Assembly: GCA_016716885.1 (NCBI GenBank)
Contig: JADJUV010000038.1
Location: 1 to 64,000, forward strand
DNA: 64,000 nucleotides
Origin: Candidatus Trichofilum aggregatum
Lineage (GTDB): Bacteria; Chloroflexota; Anaerolineae; Promineifilales; Promineifilaceae
Direction: 5' to 3'
Shown here: in pieces, positions 44,709-53,916 of the stretch
Layout: the number at the start of each line of letters is the position of its first letter
Position numbering within the stretch: the first letter of the stretch is position 1
Notes under the pieces: model-generated
Told to the model about the DNA's origin: nothing
Seen by the model: the letters and a program-made list of their open reading frames with translations, nothing else
Database searches by the model: none
Position numbers and translations under genes: made by a program

Positions 44709-45434
44709 ATGACGAAATTACAGGGACAGGTAGCGATTGTGACGGGCGGGGGAACGGGGATTGGGCGAGGGATTGCCCTGGCGTTAGGTCAGGCGGGAGT
44801 GAAGGTGGTGGTTTGCGGCCGCAGGCCCGACCCGCTCAACGAAGTGGTGCAAACCATCCAGGGCCACGGGGGAACCGCCCTCGCCTACCCCATAGATGTA
44901 GCCCAGGAAACCGAAGTGGTGCAACTGGTCAAAACGACGCTGGCCCAATTGGGCCGTATAGACATCCTCATTAACAACGCCGGTGTTTTTGCCACAGGTT
45001 ACATCCATAACCACACCATCGAAGCCTGGGATCGGATTATGGCGATCAACCTGCGTGCCCCGTTCTTGCTGGCCCGGATGGTGTTGCCACACATGCGCCA
45101 ACAAAAATCAGGCCACATCATCAACATCAGTTCCGAATCTGGGATTGAGTATGAGGAGAATAATGGGGCCTACGCCGTCTCCAAACACGCCTTGAACGCG
45201 CTTGGCCAGCTCATGCAGAAGGAAAACCAGGCCTACAACATCCGCGTCAACACCATTTGCCCCGGCATGGTCGTTTCCGAAATGACCGAAAATGATCCGG
45301 GGCTGAACTTGAGCCAATGCCTGACCCCGGAAGACATCGCCGACCTGACTATGTGGCTTCTTTCCCGCCGCACCAACATCAAAATCGGCACCCCGGTTCT
45401 CATTCAGACGATGGTTAATCCGTGGGAAGAATAG
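44709..45434 (+). CDS. Short-chain dehydrogenase/reductase
   Basis: About 241 residues. The cofactor loop is VTGGGTGIGRGIALALG, the structural motif ILINNAGVFATG, and the catalytic Ser-Tyr-Lys is in NISSESGIEYEENNGAYAVSKHALN. CGRRPD at the end of strand 2 suggests NADP preference. The C-terminus QTMVNPWEE is not the usual GG ending. It could be an acyl-ACP-type or sugar/alcohol reductase; the substrate is unknown. Confidence 0.85.
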   Translation: MTKLQGQVAIVTGGGTGIGRGIALALGQAGVKVVVCGRRPDPLNEVVQTIQGHGGTALAYPIDVAQETEVVQLVKTTLAQLGRIDILINNAGVFATGYIHNHTIEAWDRIMAINLRAPFLLARMVLPHMRQQKSGHIINISSESGIEYEENNGAYAVSKHALNALGQLMQKENQAYNIRVNTICPGMVVSEMTENDPGLNLSQCLTPEDIADLTMWLLSRRTNIKIGTPVLIQTMVNPWEE

Positions 45435-45465
45435 CGGTGGTACACGGATGAGTCTACTGAAATAA

Positions 45466-45540
45466 CGCACGCAAAGGCGCCAAGAACGCCAAGTCACCAG
45501 GGGAAAATTCGTGTTAATTCGTGCAATTCGTTGCTTCTTT
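45466..45540. repeat. Intergenic words CAAAGGCGCCAAGAACGCCAAGT and TTCGTGTTAATTCGTG
   Basis: The first word (45466-45495) is the reverse of one at 21800-21830 (acttggcgttctttgcg). The second is a reverse copy of the CACGAATT word. They sit between the converging SDR and rarD genes. Confidence 0.65.
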
Positions 45541-45566
45541 CAGTGCACTCATCCGTGTACCCAAAA

Positions 45567-46460
45567 TCAGTCTCCGGCGTATTGCAGAGCGCGGCGACGG
45601 CGGGTTTGCAGGAGGCTCTCAACGGTATAAAACACCAGGGCGGCCCAGATAAAGCTGAAACCAATAAGCTGGTGCAGGCTAAAATCTTCGCGGAAGACCA
45701 GAACCCCAATCAAAAACTGAATGGTGGGAGCCACATATTGCAGAATGCCCATGACGGTGAGCGGTATTTGCCGCGCGGCCGCGCCAAACATAAGCAAGGG
45801 TATCGCCGTAGCCACACCAGCAAAGGCCAACAGGGCGGTGGTAGACCAATCAGCATGACCGAACGCGGCCGCGCCACTGCCCTCTTGCCACAGTAAAAAG
45901 CCCAACGCCGGTATAAACATAAACCCCGTTTCCATCGTCAGCCCTTCCAACGAGTTCAGTTTGCCAATCTTGCGCAGTAGGCCATAGGTGCCAAACGTAA
46001 AGGCCAACACCAGAGCAATGTACGGCAGGCGACCATAGGTGAAGGTCAGATAGACCACGCCCAAAAAGGCGATGCTGATGGCCAGCCATTGGCCGGGGCG
46101 CAGTCGTTCACGTAAGAAGATCATGCCCAAAAAGACGCTCACCAGTGGGTTAATGAAGTAGCCCAGGCTGGTCTCTACCACATAACCACTATTGACCCCC
46201 CAGATGTAGGTGAGCCAGTTGATAGCCAAGAGGGTTCCCGCGGCCGCGAACGTCAGCACCACCTTCTTCTGCTTCAAGGCCTCTTTTAGCCAGCCCCACT
46301 GCCCACGCCAGGTTAGCACCAGCACCAAAAACAGCAGCGCCCACACTACCCGGTGACTCAAAATCTCCAGGGCCGGGACCCCCTTCAATAGCTTGAAATA
46401 AAGGGGAAAAAAGCCCCACGTTGCATACGCCCCGACCGCCAGCCACATACCTTTGTTCAT
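45567..46460 (-). CDS. rarD: RarD/EamA-family membrane transporter
   Basis: About 297 residues with ten predicted helices in two EamA halves. Family phrases are GAYATWGFFPLYFKLLKGVPALEILSHRVVWALLF, INWLTYIWGVNSGYVVETSLGYFINPLVSVFLG and GILQYVAPTIQFLIGVLVFREDF, as in RarD proteins, which carry small metabolites. Start ATG 46460. The promoter region toward the ABC gene contains two perfect hairpins. Confidence 0.88.
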   Translation of the reverse strand: MNKGMWLAVGAYATWGFFPLYFKLLKGVPALEILSHRVVWALLFLVLVLTWRGQWGWLKEALKQKKVVLTFAAAGTLLAINWLTYIWGVNSGYVVETSLGYFINPLVSVFLGMIFLRERLRPGQWLAISIAFLGVVYLTFTYGRLPYIALVLAFTFGTYGLLRKIGKLNSLEGLTMETGFMFIPALGFLLWQEGSGAAAFGHADWSTTALLAFAGVATAIPLLMFGAAARQIPLTVMGILQYVAPTIQFLIGVLVFREDFSLHQLIGFSFIWAALVFYTVESLLQTRRRRALQYAGD

Positions 46461-46480
46461 ACCACCCTCACCTTGTCTTC

Positions 46481-46514
46481 AGATTGGTTCATTCTCCGAA
46501 GAATGAACCAATCT
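46481..46514. repeat. Perfect 15-bp hairpin (AGATTGGTTCATTCT)
   Basis: 46481-46495 pairs with 46500-46514 around the loop ccga, just upstream of rarD on the minus strand. Confidence 0.8.
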
Positions 46515-46522
46515 CCAAAACG

Positions 46523-46568
46523 AAACCCCAGGCCAACAGGCAAAACAGCGTTAATTGGCCTGGGGTTT
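46523..46568. repeat. 13-bp hairpin (AAACCCCAGGCCA)
   Basis: 46523-46535 pairs with 46556-46568, followed by one T. A short palindrome, gccaattggc-N8-gccaattggc, follows at about 46604-46632. The gap 46461-46881 holds these hairpins and the word at 46684-46738, but no gene. Confidence 0.75.
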
Positions 46569-46683
46569 TATGCGCATTTTTTGCTGGTTTATATGTACCA
46601 CTTTGCCAATTGGCACACAATAGCCAATTGGCGGTGATTCCATACTGACCAGTTTTTGCCGGTAATTCTTACTCGGAAATTAG

Positions 46684-46738
46684 CTTGTCAGCCGGTCAGC
46701 TTGTCAGCCAAAAAGCTGAAGTGCTGAAATGCTGAAGC
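46684..46738. repeat. GTCAGCCGGTCAGC / GAAATGCTGA repeat, copy 2
   Basis: gtcagccggtcagcttgtc followed by gctgaaatgctgaag. The same word pair as at 19692-19747 upstream of hisG. Confidence 0.65.
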
Positions 46739-46881
46739 GCTTTCTCTTTGCGCCCAATACATGACAGCAGATGTCAACATTGTGTGTTAGAATATGCGTT
46801 CTGCTGAGAATGGAGTACCCAAGACCCACATTTGTCCCTAATTATCCACCCCTCACGCGTTAACCTATCACCAGGAGACCT

Positions 46882-48675
46882 ATGGCTGTACAAACCATCT
46901 CCCCCAAAACTGAGTTCCATGTTGCCTCGGCCCATCAGTATGACCAATCCACCCCCCTGCGCTGGATTCTGGCTCATTTAGGGCGCTACAAATGGTGGTT
47001 AGCGGCCTTCTTCTTAGGCATGACCATCACCAACATCTTCAACGCCGCTATCCCCCGTCAGATTGGCGCGGCCTTCAATGTCGTCATCGGCGAAACTCCG
47101 GTCAGCGAACCCTTTCAGGCCATCGCCACCCTGGGTTTGATCGTGGTAGGGCTGGCGGTAGGCCGTTTCTTCTGCGACACCCTGGCCTCGTTTAGCATGG
47201 AAGTGGTGGCTAAACGGCTGGAGCGGGACGGGCGCGGCGAGTTGTATTTGAACCTGCTGGGCAAAAGTCAGACCTTCCATAACCAACAACGGGTCGGAGA
47301 CATCATGGCCCGCGCCGCCAACGATGTGCGCTTCGTCAATGAAATGATGATGCCAGGGTTTAGCCTTTTATACGACTCCATGATGGCGATTCTGATGCCG
47401 GTTATCTTTATCGGCTTCATTGATACACGCCTGCTGGTGGCTCCCCTGGCCTTTGTCTTCTTTTATTACTTTGCCGTTCGCCATTACATGCGCCAGCTTG
47501 ATCCGGTTTCGGATGCGGTGCGGGCCAGGTTTGGCGATATGAATGCCACCCTCAACGAAGCCGTATCGGGGATCGAGGTGGTGAAAGCGGCCGCGCAAGA
47601 AAAACAAGAACTCGGTAAATTTATCCGCGACGCTCGCCGTTACCGGGATGCCTTCGTCAAACAAGGGGATGTGCAAGCCCGTTACATTCCTACGTTGCTC
47701 ATTGGGCTGGCTATTGCCGGGGCCTTTATGCATGGGGTTTATCTGCTTAGCCTGGGCGAACTCTCCATTGGGGATCTCATCGGTTACATGGGGCTGATGT
47801 GGGTTCTGCGCTGGCCTGCCTTCAGCTCCTTCTTCACCTTTTTCCTCATTCAGATGGGGCTGGCGGGGGCCGAGCGTATCCTGGAACTGCTCAAGGCTGA
47901 GACGGAACTGGATGAGAATGCCACCGGGCACAGTGCGCCCATGCAAGGGGACATTGTTTTTGAGAATGTCAGTTTCCGCCACTCAGACAGCGGCCGCGAT
48001 CTGCTCCAGAACATCTCTTTCCACGCTAAACCGGGAGAGACCATTGCCGTGGTCGGTCAGACCGGCTCCGGCAAAACTACCCTGACCAAACTGGTGAACC
48101 GGACGTATGATGTGAATCGCGGCCGCATTGTCATTGACGGTGTGGATGTGCGCGAATGGAACCTGGACAGTCTGCGCTCGCAAATCTCCATCATCGAGCA
48201 GGACATCTTCCTCTTCTCCCGCACGGTGGCCGAAAACATCGCTTTTGGGCTGGGGCAACAGGTCAGCCGCGAAGACATCATCCGGGCGGCCAAGGAAGCC
48301 CAGGCCCACCAGTTCATCCTGCACTTCAAAGACGGCTACGACACCGTCGTTGGTGAACGCGGCGTGACCCTCTCCGGGGGGCAACGGCAACGGCTGGCTA
48401 TCGCCCGTGCCCTGCTGACCAACCCGCGCATCCTCATTCTCGACGATGCCACCAGCGCCATTGACTCCGCCACCGAAGACGAAATTCAGAAAGCCATCAA
48501 ACGCATCCTGGAAGGGCGAACTACCTTACTCATTACCCATCGCCTCTCCCAAATTCGCCGCGCCGACCGGGTGTTACTCATCCGCCAGGGCGAAATTGTG
48601 GCCCAAGGCACCCACAACGACCTGATGGCGTCTTCAGAGTTGTACCAACGCATCTTCGCTCGATACGATATTTAG
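46882..48675 (+). CDS. Heterodimeric ABC exporter, subunit with degenerate Walker B
   Basis: About 597 residues from ATG 46882, behind aggagacc. Six-helix exporter domain with LERDGRGELYLNLLGKSQTFHNQQRVGDIMARAANDV. The ATPase has Walker A GQTGSGKTT, signature LSGGQRQR, and Walker B ILILDDATSAID, where Asp replaces the catalytic Glu; the switch His is present (ITHRLSQ). With the partner at 49130-50977, whose signature is altered, this predicts one weak and one active ATP site, as in BmrCD or TM287/288. Probably a drug or lipid exporter. Confidence 0.9.
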   Translation: MAVQTISPKTEFHVASAHQYDQSTPLRWILAHLGRYKWWLAAFFLGMTITNIFNAAIPRQIGAAFNVVIGETPVSEPFQAIATLGLIVVGLAVGRFFCDTLASFSMEVVAKRLERDGRGELYLNLLGKSQTFHNQQRVGDIMARAANDVRFVNEMMMPGFSLLYDSMMAILMPVIFIGFIDTRLLVAPLAFVFFYYFAVRHYMRQLDPVSDAVRARFGDMNATLNEAVSGIEVVKAAAQEKQELGKFIRDARRYRDAFVKQGDVQARYIPTLLIGLAIAGAFMHGVYLLSLGELSIGDLIGYMGLMWVLRWPAFSSFFTFFLIQMGLAGAERILELLKAETELDENATGHSAPMQGDIVFENVSFRHSDSGRDLLQNISFHAKPGETIAVVGQTGSGKTTLTKLVNRTYDVNRGRIVIDGVDVREWNLDSLRSQISIIEQDIFLFSRTVAENIAFGLGQQVSREDIIRAAKEAQAHQFILHFKDGYDTVVGERGVTLSGGQRQRLAIARALLTNPRILILDDATSAIDSATEDEIQKAIKRILEGRTTLLITHRLSQIRRADRVLLIRQGEIVAQGTHNDLMASSELYQRIFARYDI

Positions 48676-48709
48676 TTTCGGGTTTCGAGTTTTGAGTTTC
48701 GAGTTCAGG
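48676..48709. repeat. GAAACTCGAAAC-type inverted arm, left of IVP gene
   Basis: Units gggtttcgagttttgag and tttcgagttcagg begin right at the ABC gene stop. They are the inverse of the arm at 49083-49115. Confidence 0.8.
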
Positions 48710-48717
48710 AGCGCACC

Positions 48718-49078
48718 GTGAGTACGATTCAGAAGTTTGAAGACATTAAGCTGGCAAGGCCAGAGTTTGCCAAGAATGTATGACTACAAATCAGGCACTT
48801 TTTCGAAAGATTTTGCCTTATGTGATCAGATACGCCGGGCTTCTGTTTCAATCATGGCAAATATCGCCGAAGGCTTTGAACGAGATGGCACAAGAGTTTC
48901 TTCACTTCTTGCCATGGCCAAAGGGTCATCAGGTGAAGTGACAACCATCTTCATTGGCGACCGGAACTACACAGGAACCCTTACCCTGGCAGCAGAATTA
49001 GACGAAATTGGCAAAATGCTGGGTGGCCTAAGTAACTACTTACGCCAAACTCCCTTACGAGGCACCAAATACAAGTAA
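48718..49078 (+). CDS. Four-helix-bundle protein (23S rRNA intervening-sequence/IVP family)
   Basis: Starts GTG 48718 (VSTIQKFEDIK) and after a one-base shift near 48752 continues YDYKSGTFSKDFALCDQIRRASVSIMANIAEGFERDGTR, then AMAKGSSGEV and DEIGKMLGGLSNYLR. This is the PF05635/TIGR02436 four-helix-bundle family, known from rRNA intervening sequences and related to the Avd protein of diversity-generating retroelements. About 120 residues. It splits the two halves of an ABC exporter operon and is bordered on both sides by inverted GAAACTCGAAAC repeats, as a small mobile cassette would be. No transposase is present. Its function is unknown. Confidence 0.8.
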
Positions 49079-49082
49079 CCCC

Positions 49083-49115
49083 AAACTCGAAACTTTGAAC
49101 TCGAAACTCTGAACT
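49083..49115. repeat. GAAACTCGAAAC-type inverted arm, right of IVP gene
   Basis: aaactcgaaactttgaac and tcgaaactctgaact lie between the IVP stop and the ribosome site of the second ABC gene; they are complementary to the arm at 48676-48709. Confidence 0.8.
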
Positions 49116-49129
49116 TAAAGGAGGCTCTC

Positions 49130-50977
49130 ATGGGCTTTATTATGGATGGCATTGATGCCGAAGCGTATGACCGAAATTATAGTGATAAGCAGTTGTTGGC
49201 CCGCATTGCCGGTTATTTTGGGCCGCAGATGCATCGGGTGGGCATTATCAGTGGTTTGATCGTGCTGAACTCGGTGATGGATATGGTTTTGCCGGTGCTG
49301 ATTGCCCGAGGCGTAGACCAGGTAGCGGCGGATCACAATAGCTCGGTGATGAACGCCCTGATCTTTTTTATCCTCGGTTCAACGGTGCTGTCCTGGACCT
49401 TCAACTTCATGCGCCAACGGTTTACCGCCCGCACCGTGGGTGATGTGGTTCTGCAACTACGTGACGATGCTTTTACGGCGGTGATGGATCGGGATATGTC
49501 TTTCTACGATGAGTTCTCATCGGGCAAGATTGTCAGCCGCGTGACTTCGGACACCCAGGATTTTGCCAATGTGGTGACGTTGACCCTCAACCTGATTAGC
49601 CAGGTATTGCTGGTCATCCTCATTGTGGGCTACCTGTTTTCGATAAACGCCCAACTGGCCTGGATGGCGCTGGCGATTGCGCCGTTTGTCATCGCGGCCG
49701 CGCTCGCTTTCCGCACCATCGCCCGCCGCACCACCCAACAGGCCCAACGCCTGCTGGCAACCGTCAACAGCACCGTACAAGAAACCATCAGCGGCATCTC
49801 CATCGCTAAAAACTTCCGCCAGGAGCAAACCATCTACGATGAGTTTGTGGATGTGAACGAACAAGCCTATCAGGTGCAAGTGCGCCAGGGGTTTGTCTTC
49901 AGCGGCATCTTCCCAGTGCTCGTGTTCATCGCGGGTATGGGCACCGCCGTTATCGTTTACTTTGGTGGTAACACCGCCTTGCGCGGTGACATCAGCCCGG
50001 GTGACTGGTATCTGTTTGTGCAGGCCATTGGCCTGTTCTGGTTCCCGCTGACCGGGATTGCCTCGTTCTGGAGCCAGTTCCAGTTGGGGTTGTCATCAAG
50101 TGAACGGGTGTTTGCCTTGATTGATGCCGAAGCCCGGGTGGTGCAAACGGATAACCAGAAGGCAGAGGCGTTACGCGGCCGCATCGAGTTTCAGGAGGTC
50201 CATTTTCGCTACACCGAACAAGAACACGTCCTCAACGGCTTCAACCTGACCATCGAGGCGGGTGAGACCATCGCCCTGGTGGGGCATACCGGCGCGGGCA
50301 AATCCAGCCTGGGGCGACTCATCGCCCGTTTCTATGAGTTCCAGGACGGACAAATCCTCATTGACGACCACGACATTCGCTCGTTTGACCTGCCTGGCTA
50401 CCGGCGGCAACTCGGCATCGTGCCCCAGGTTCCTTTCCTGTTTACCGGAACCGTGGCCGACAACATTCGCTACGCCCGGCCCACCGCCAGTGATGACGAG
50501 GTGGTGCAGGTGGCTCAGACCATCGGCCAGGGGGATTGGCTAGAGACGTTGCCGCAAGGGTTAGAGACGCAGGTGGGCGAAGGCGGCCGCGGCCTCTCCA
50601 TGGGCCAACGGCAACTCATTGCCCTGGCGCGCGTACTCTTACAAAACCCGGCCATTCTCATCCTGGATGAAGCCACTGCCAGCGTAGACCCGCTGGCCGA
50701 GGCTCAGATTCAGGAGAGCCTCGATCTGGTGCTAAGTAATCGCACCGCCATCGTCATTGCCCATCGCCTGTCCACCATTAAACACGCCGACCGGATCATC
50801 GTTTTGCGCCAGGGCAACATTATTGAGGAAGGCAGTCACACCAGCCTGATGCGCCAGCGCGGCCATTACGCCGAGTTATACGACACCTACTTCCGTCACC
50901 AAAGCCCGGATTACCATATTCCTGATGAAGAGCCGTCTTTGGAGCCGGCTCTGGCCCTGGCCGGGGAGATTGCTTAA
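49130..50977 (+). CDS. Heterodimeric ABC exporter, subunit with canonical Walker B
   Basis: About 615 residues from ATG 49130, behind aaaggagg. Exporter membrane domain, then an ATPase with Walker A GHTGAGKSS, Walker B ILILDEATASVD and switch His IAHRLST. The signature reads LSMGQRQL instead of LSGGQ, which is the complement expected for the degenerate site formed with the upstream subunit. The two genes would be one operon but for the IVP cassette between them. Confidence 0.9.
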   Translation: MGFIMDGIDAEAYDRNYSDKQLLARIAGYFGPQMHRVGIISGLIVLNSVMDMVLPVLIARGVDQVAADHNSSVMNALIFFILGSTVLSWTFNFMRQRFTARTVGDVVLQLRDDAFTAVMDRDMSFYDEFSSGKIVSRVTSDTQDFANVVTLTLNLISQVLLVILIVGYLFSINAQLAWMALAIAPFVIAAALAFRTIARRTTQQAQRLLATVNSTVQETISGISIAKNFRQEQTIYDEFVDVNEQAYQVQVRQGFVFSGIFPVLVFIAGMGTAVIVYFGGNTALRGDISPGDWYLFVQAIGLFWFPLTGIASFWSQFQLGLSSSERVFALIDAEARVVQTDNQKAEALRGRIEFQEVHFRYTEQEHVLNGFNLTIEAGETIALVGHTGAGKSSLGRLIARFYEFQDGQILIDDHDIRSFDLPGYRRQLGIVPQVPFLFTGTVADNIRYARPTASDDEVVQVAQTIGQGDWLETLPQGLETQVGEGGRGLSMGQRQLIALARVLLQNPAILILDEATASVDPLAEAQIQESLDLVLSNRTAIVIAHRLSTIKHADRIIVLRQGNIIEEGSHTSLMRQRGHYAELYDTYFRHQSPDYHIPDEEPSLEPALALAGEIA

Positions 50978-50984
50978 CCAAAAA

Positions 50985-51148
50985 AGGGACACAGAGATCA
51001 CGGAGAGGAAGACACAGAGATTCACAGAGAAAAAGACAGACATTTCTGGGGGAGTGGAGACTTTCGTCGGAAAGTCTTGACCGGCTGAAGCCTCGACTCC
51101 TGGTTTACTCCATGTCTTCTCAGCAATCTCTATGTCCTCTTTTTACTG
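50985..51148. repeat. CACAGAGATCACGGAGAGG word and small hairpins
   Basis: gggacacagagatcacgg and gacacagagattcacag (50985-51036) match the CACAGAG family at 18571-18667. A reverse unit (aatctctatgtcctc) follows near 51125, so the gap forms a long loose hairpin. gactttcgtcggaaagtc at about 51060 is a small hairpin inside it. It separates the converging ABC and PhoD-like genes. Confidence 0.65.
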
Positions 51149-52798
51149 AATCAGCGGTAAAAACTGGGGGGGGGCATCTGTTTTCAGGAATGTGATGGGA
51201 ATAACCTGGGGGGAGTTAATGGCTTCCGGTGAGGTGAGGGTGAGGGTAGCGGTATGCTGACCCAGGGGCAGGTCAGTTGGATCAACGGTTACGGTCACGA
51301 TTCGGGGGGTGTTATAGAGGATGTAGCCCGTAGCCGGGCTGATGGTGAGCCAGTTGGCCGAAGGGGTAGCGATGTAGTTCAGAGCGCCCAGCCCGATATT
51401 GGCTAAAGTCAGCGGCCGCGACAACAACTGCGCCCCCCCATTCACAACCTGATAAAACGCCAATTCCTCTGGCCCAAACCAGAGGCGCGGCAGGGGCGGA
51501 AAGGTCATCTCTAAACTGGTGATAGTTTGATTGTTGGCTTTGCGGCCGCTGAACCTCACCTGAACCGTCGGGCCACCCGTATCCGTCACTTCCAGCAGGC
51601 CAAACTGCCCCCCATCGGGAAACTGCCCGTGGCTGTAGGACACATTAGGATAAGAAGTATGTAAGGGATGATCGAGCGCGGCCGCTTGCAAAATCGGAAA
51701 CCCTGGAATATCTGCACTGTTGTAATGATTATTCCAGCCATCTTCCAACCCCACCATGTGAATATCCCCACTGATGATGCACAGGTTACGTATGTGGTTC
51801 TGATAAATAAAATCGGCCAACTCCTGCCTTTCCGTTGTATAACCACTGAAATCATCCCCGTTGGCAAAGGCTGGCCCACAATGCCAGGGCGTGGCGCACA
51901 CCCACACCACCAACGGATAGGCATCCCTGGCCGCCAAGAGTTGTTGCTTAAACCAGGCCTTTTGGGTCGCTCCCAGGATGGATTTTGCCGCGTCATCGGG
52001 GGCGGTCTTTGGTGTACGCTCTGAGCGGTTATCCGTGACGATGAAACGCACCCGGCCAATGGTAAACGCCTGGTAAATGGGTTTATCACCGCTTCCAGCC
52101 ACCAATGGGTAATGGGGCACATACTCCTGGTAAGTCAGACGCGCCGCTAACCGCCCCGGTGAAGTGGCATCACTGTCATTCGGACCATAATCATGGTCAT
52201 CCCAGATGTAAACCAGCGGCAATTGACTGTACAAATCGGCCTGGGTGGGGGCGGCAAGCACGGTATTGTAGGCTTGCCGGAACAGGTTCACCTCATTAAC
52301 GTCAATGTTTTCGTAGTGAAAATCGCCCAGGTGGACGAAAAAGAGGGGGTTGAGTTGGCGAATGGTGGTGAAGACGGCGTGACTGCTTCCCGTTTCGGCA
52401 CAAGAGGCGCAAGCCAGCGTGAAAGAAAATGGCCCAACTGCGGGTGTACGGAAGCGGCCGCGTCGCTGACTCCATTCACCGTTGGCCTCAATGGTGTAGT
52501 GGTAGGCGGTGTTGGCTTGTAGGCCAGCCAGAGAAAGGGAAGCCACATAGTTGTTGCCCACGTTCGCGGCCGCGCAAGCCGAAAAGAGCGGGTTGCTCAA
52601 ATCAGGTTGTGTGCTGACCACCAGGCGCACTGTGTTACTACTACCATTAAGCCGGGCCTTCACCCGGATAGATGAAGCCGTCAGCGCGCCTGACCAGAGC
52701 GACACCACAAACTCACCCTCAGCCTGGGTTTTAGAGCGACGCAAAAATAAGGCCGCGGCCGCGGTCATTATATAAATCAAAAATTGACGTCGGTTCAT
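51143..52798 (-). CDS. PhoD-like phosphodiesterase/alkaline phosphatase with BACON-like tail
   Basis: About 551 residues from ATG 52798. A Tat-type signal (MNRRQFLIYIMTAAAALFL) is followed by an N-terminal fibronectin-like PhoD domain and a metallophosphatase with FVHLGDFHYEN, LVYIWDDHDYGPND, IVTDNRSER and ISGDIHMVGLEDG. The last 90 residues (PSANWLTISPATGYI, PLGQHTATLTLTSPEAINSPQVIPITF) resemble BACON-type Ig folds found on secreted enzymes. It probably releases phosphate from phosphodiesters or phospholipids outside the cell. Confidence 0.86.
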   Translation of the reverse strand: MNRRQFLIYIMTAAAALFLRRSKTQAEGEFVVSLWSGALTASSIRVKARLNGSSNTVRLVVSTQPDLSNPLFSACAAANVGNNYVASLSLAGLQANTAYHYTIEANGEWSQRRGRFRTPAVGPFSFTLACASCAETGSSHAVFTTIRQLNPLFFVHLGDFHYENIDVNEVNLFRQAYNTVLAAPTQADLYSQLPLVYIWDDHDYGPNDSDATSPGRLAARLTYQEYVPHYPLVAGSGDKPIYQAFTIGRVRFIVTDNRSERTPKTAPDDAAKSILGATQKAWFKQQLLAARDAYPLVVWVCATPWHCGPAFANGDDFSGYTTERQELADFIYQNHIRNLCIISGDIHMVGLEDGWNNHYNSADIPGFPILQAAALDHPLHTSYPNVSYSHGQFPDGGQFGLLEVTDTGGPTVQVRFSGRKANNQTITSLEMTFPPLPRLWFGPEELAFYQVVNGGAQLLSRPLTLANIGLGALNYIATPSANWLTISPATGYILYNTPRIVTVTVDPTDLPLGQHTATLTLTSPEAINSPQVIPITFLKTDAPPQFLPLIQ

Positions 52799-52951
52799 TG
52801 GTAAATACCCCAATCAAATCATTCTATGGAGATAGTACCGACAATATTAGCCATCCCCAAATTGCCACCAGTTTTTTTGCCCCACTTAAGATTACCCTTA
52901 TAATCAGCTTTCGTCTTGATTCCTTTTAACTTTGCAGTGCCCACCGTTGCC

Positions 52952-53672
52952 ATGAAACGATCACTCATTTTACTGATTGAGGGGAAAAGCAGCAGCAACG
53001 TTTCTCTGGTGCCCCGCGCTAGAGAAAGCCGGTTTTGGGGTAAAACACCTCACCACCGGCCAGGCCGCCCATCACTGGGTGTGTGAAGAAAAACAGTCCC
53101 CCCAACTCGTCATCTTTGATGCTTCAACTTTACGCTCCAACGGAGCCAGAAATTGCCGCCGCCTGCGCCAATGCTTGCCGGGTGTACCGGTCATTTATGC
53201 GCGCACAGCGGACCAGGGAACCGACTCTAGCCTGGAAGTGGAAGCGCATTTGGTACGGCCATTTACCCCACGCAAAATCCTTAACAGGGTGCGTGCCCTT
53301 CTGCCGCCCGATGTAACCGAAGAGCATATGGTTCATTATGGCAATATTAAACTGTATGTAGACCGGGGAGCGGTGGAAGTAGATGGTCGGGGCGAAAAAC
53401 ATATCACCCCGAAATTGGTGCGTTTGTTAGAAGAGTTTTTGCGCCACCCGGATGAATTAATTAGCCGGGTGCAATTAATGCAAAACGTGTGGCAAACCAG
53501 TTATGTGGGCGATACCCGAACCCTGGATGTGCATGTGCGTTGGATTCGCGAACTAATAGAAGTGGATCCCAGCCATCCGACACTTCTGGTGACGGTGAGA
53601 AGGAAAGGCTACATTCTACGGACAGGCCTTCACCCGCTTATTCCCTTCCCCGCAAGCAACCATCGCTCGTAA
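52952..53672 (+). CDS. Atypical OmpR/PhoB-type response regulator (frameshift in CCCC)
   Basis: From ATG 52952 it reads MKRSLILLIEGKSSSNVSLV; one extra C at about 53010-53014 shifts the frame, which continues PALEKAGFGVKHLTTG. The receiver-like half keeps a possible acceptor Asp (LVIFDAST), but the acidic pair is replaced by EGK and the conserved Lys by Arg (HLVRPFTP). It is therefore a pseudo-receiver, not clearly phosphorylated. The C-terminal half is a winged helix (ITPKLVRLLEEFLRHPDELISRVQLMQNVW, TRTLDVHVRWIRELIE, VRRKGYIL). About 239 residues. No histidine kinase lies beside it. Confidence 0.82.
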
Positions 53673-53689
53673 GGGTCTCACCAAAGAGG

Positions 53690-53722
53690 TTTTTACCACG
53701 AATTAAACGAATTAACACGAAA
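53690..53722. repeat. CACGAATTAAACGAATTAACACGAA word, copy 3
   Basis: aggtttttaccacgaat and taaacgaattaacacg. A further partial copy lies at 60207-60238. Confidence 0.75.
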
Positions 53723-53834
53723 GCCATCGGTGTTTCTCCTGTCTGTGTAGACAAGATTTCCCAAGCCTTCCATTTTTCAAAAAGATCGACAATTTTTTGT
53801 CGATGTTGGCGCGTAAGCGCCTAAGATGAAACAG

Positions 53835-53862
53835 AAAAAGCGCGACATAGTCGCGCTTTTTT
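53835..53862 (-). terminator. Terminator of rpsT
   Basis: aaaaagcgcgac (53835-53846) pairs with gtcgcgcttttt (53850-53861) around the loop ata. T runs on both strands make it bidirectional. It lies about 55 bases after the rpsT stop. Confidence 0.88.
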
Positions 53863-53916
53863 AGTAACGATGACGAATATTCACGCCGGAGGGGAACCAT
53901 CCGGGCAGGAAAATTG

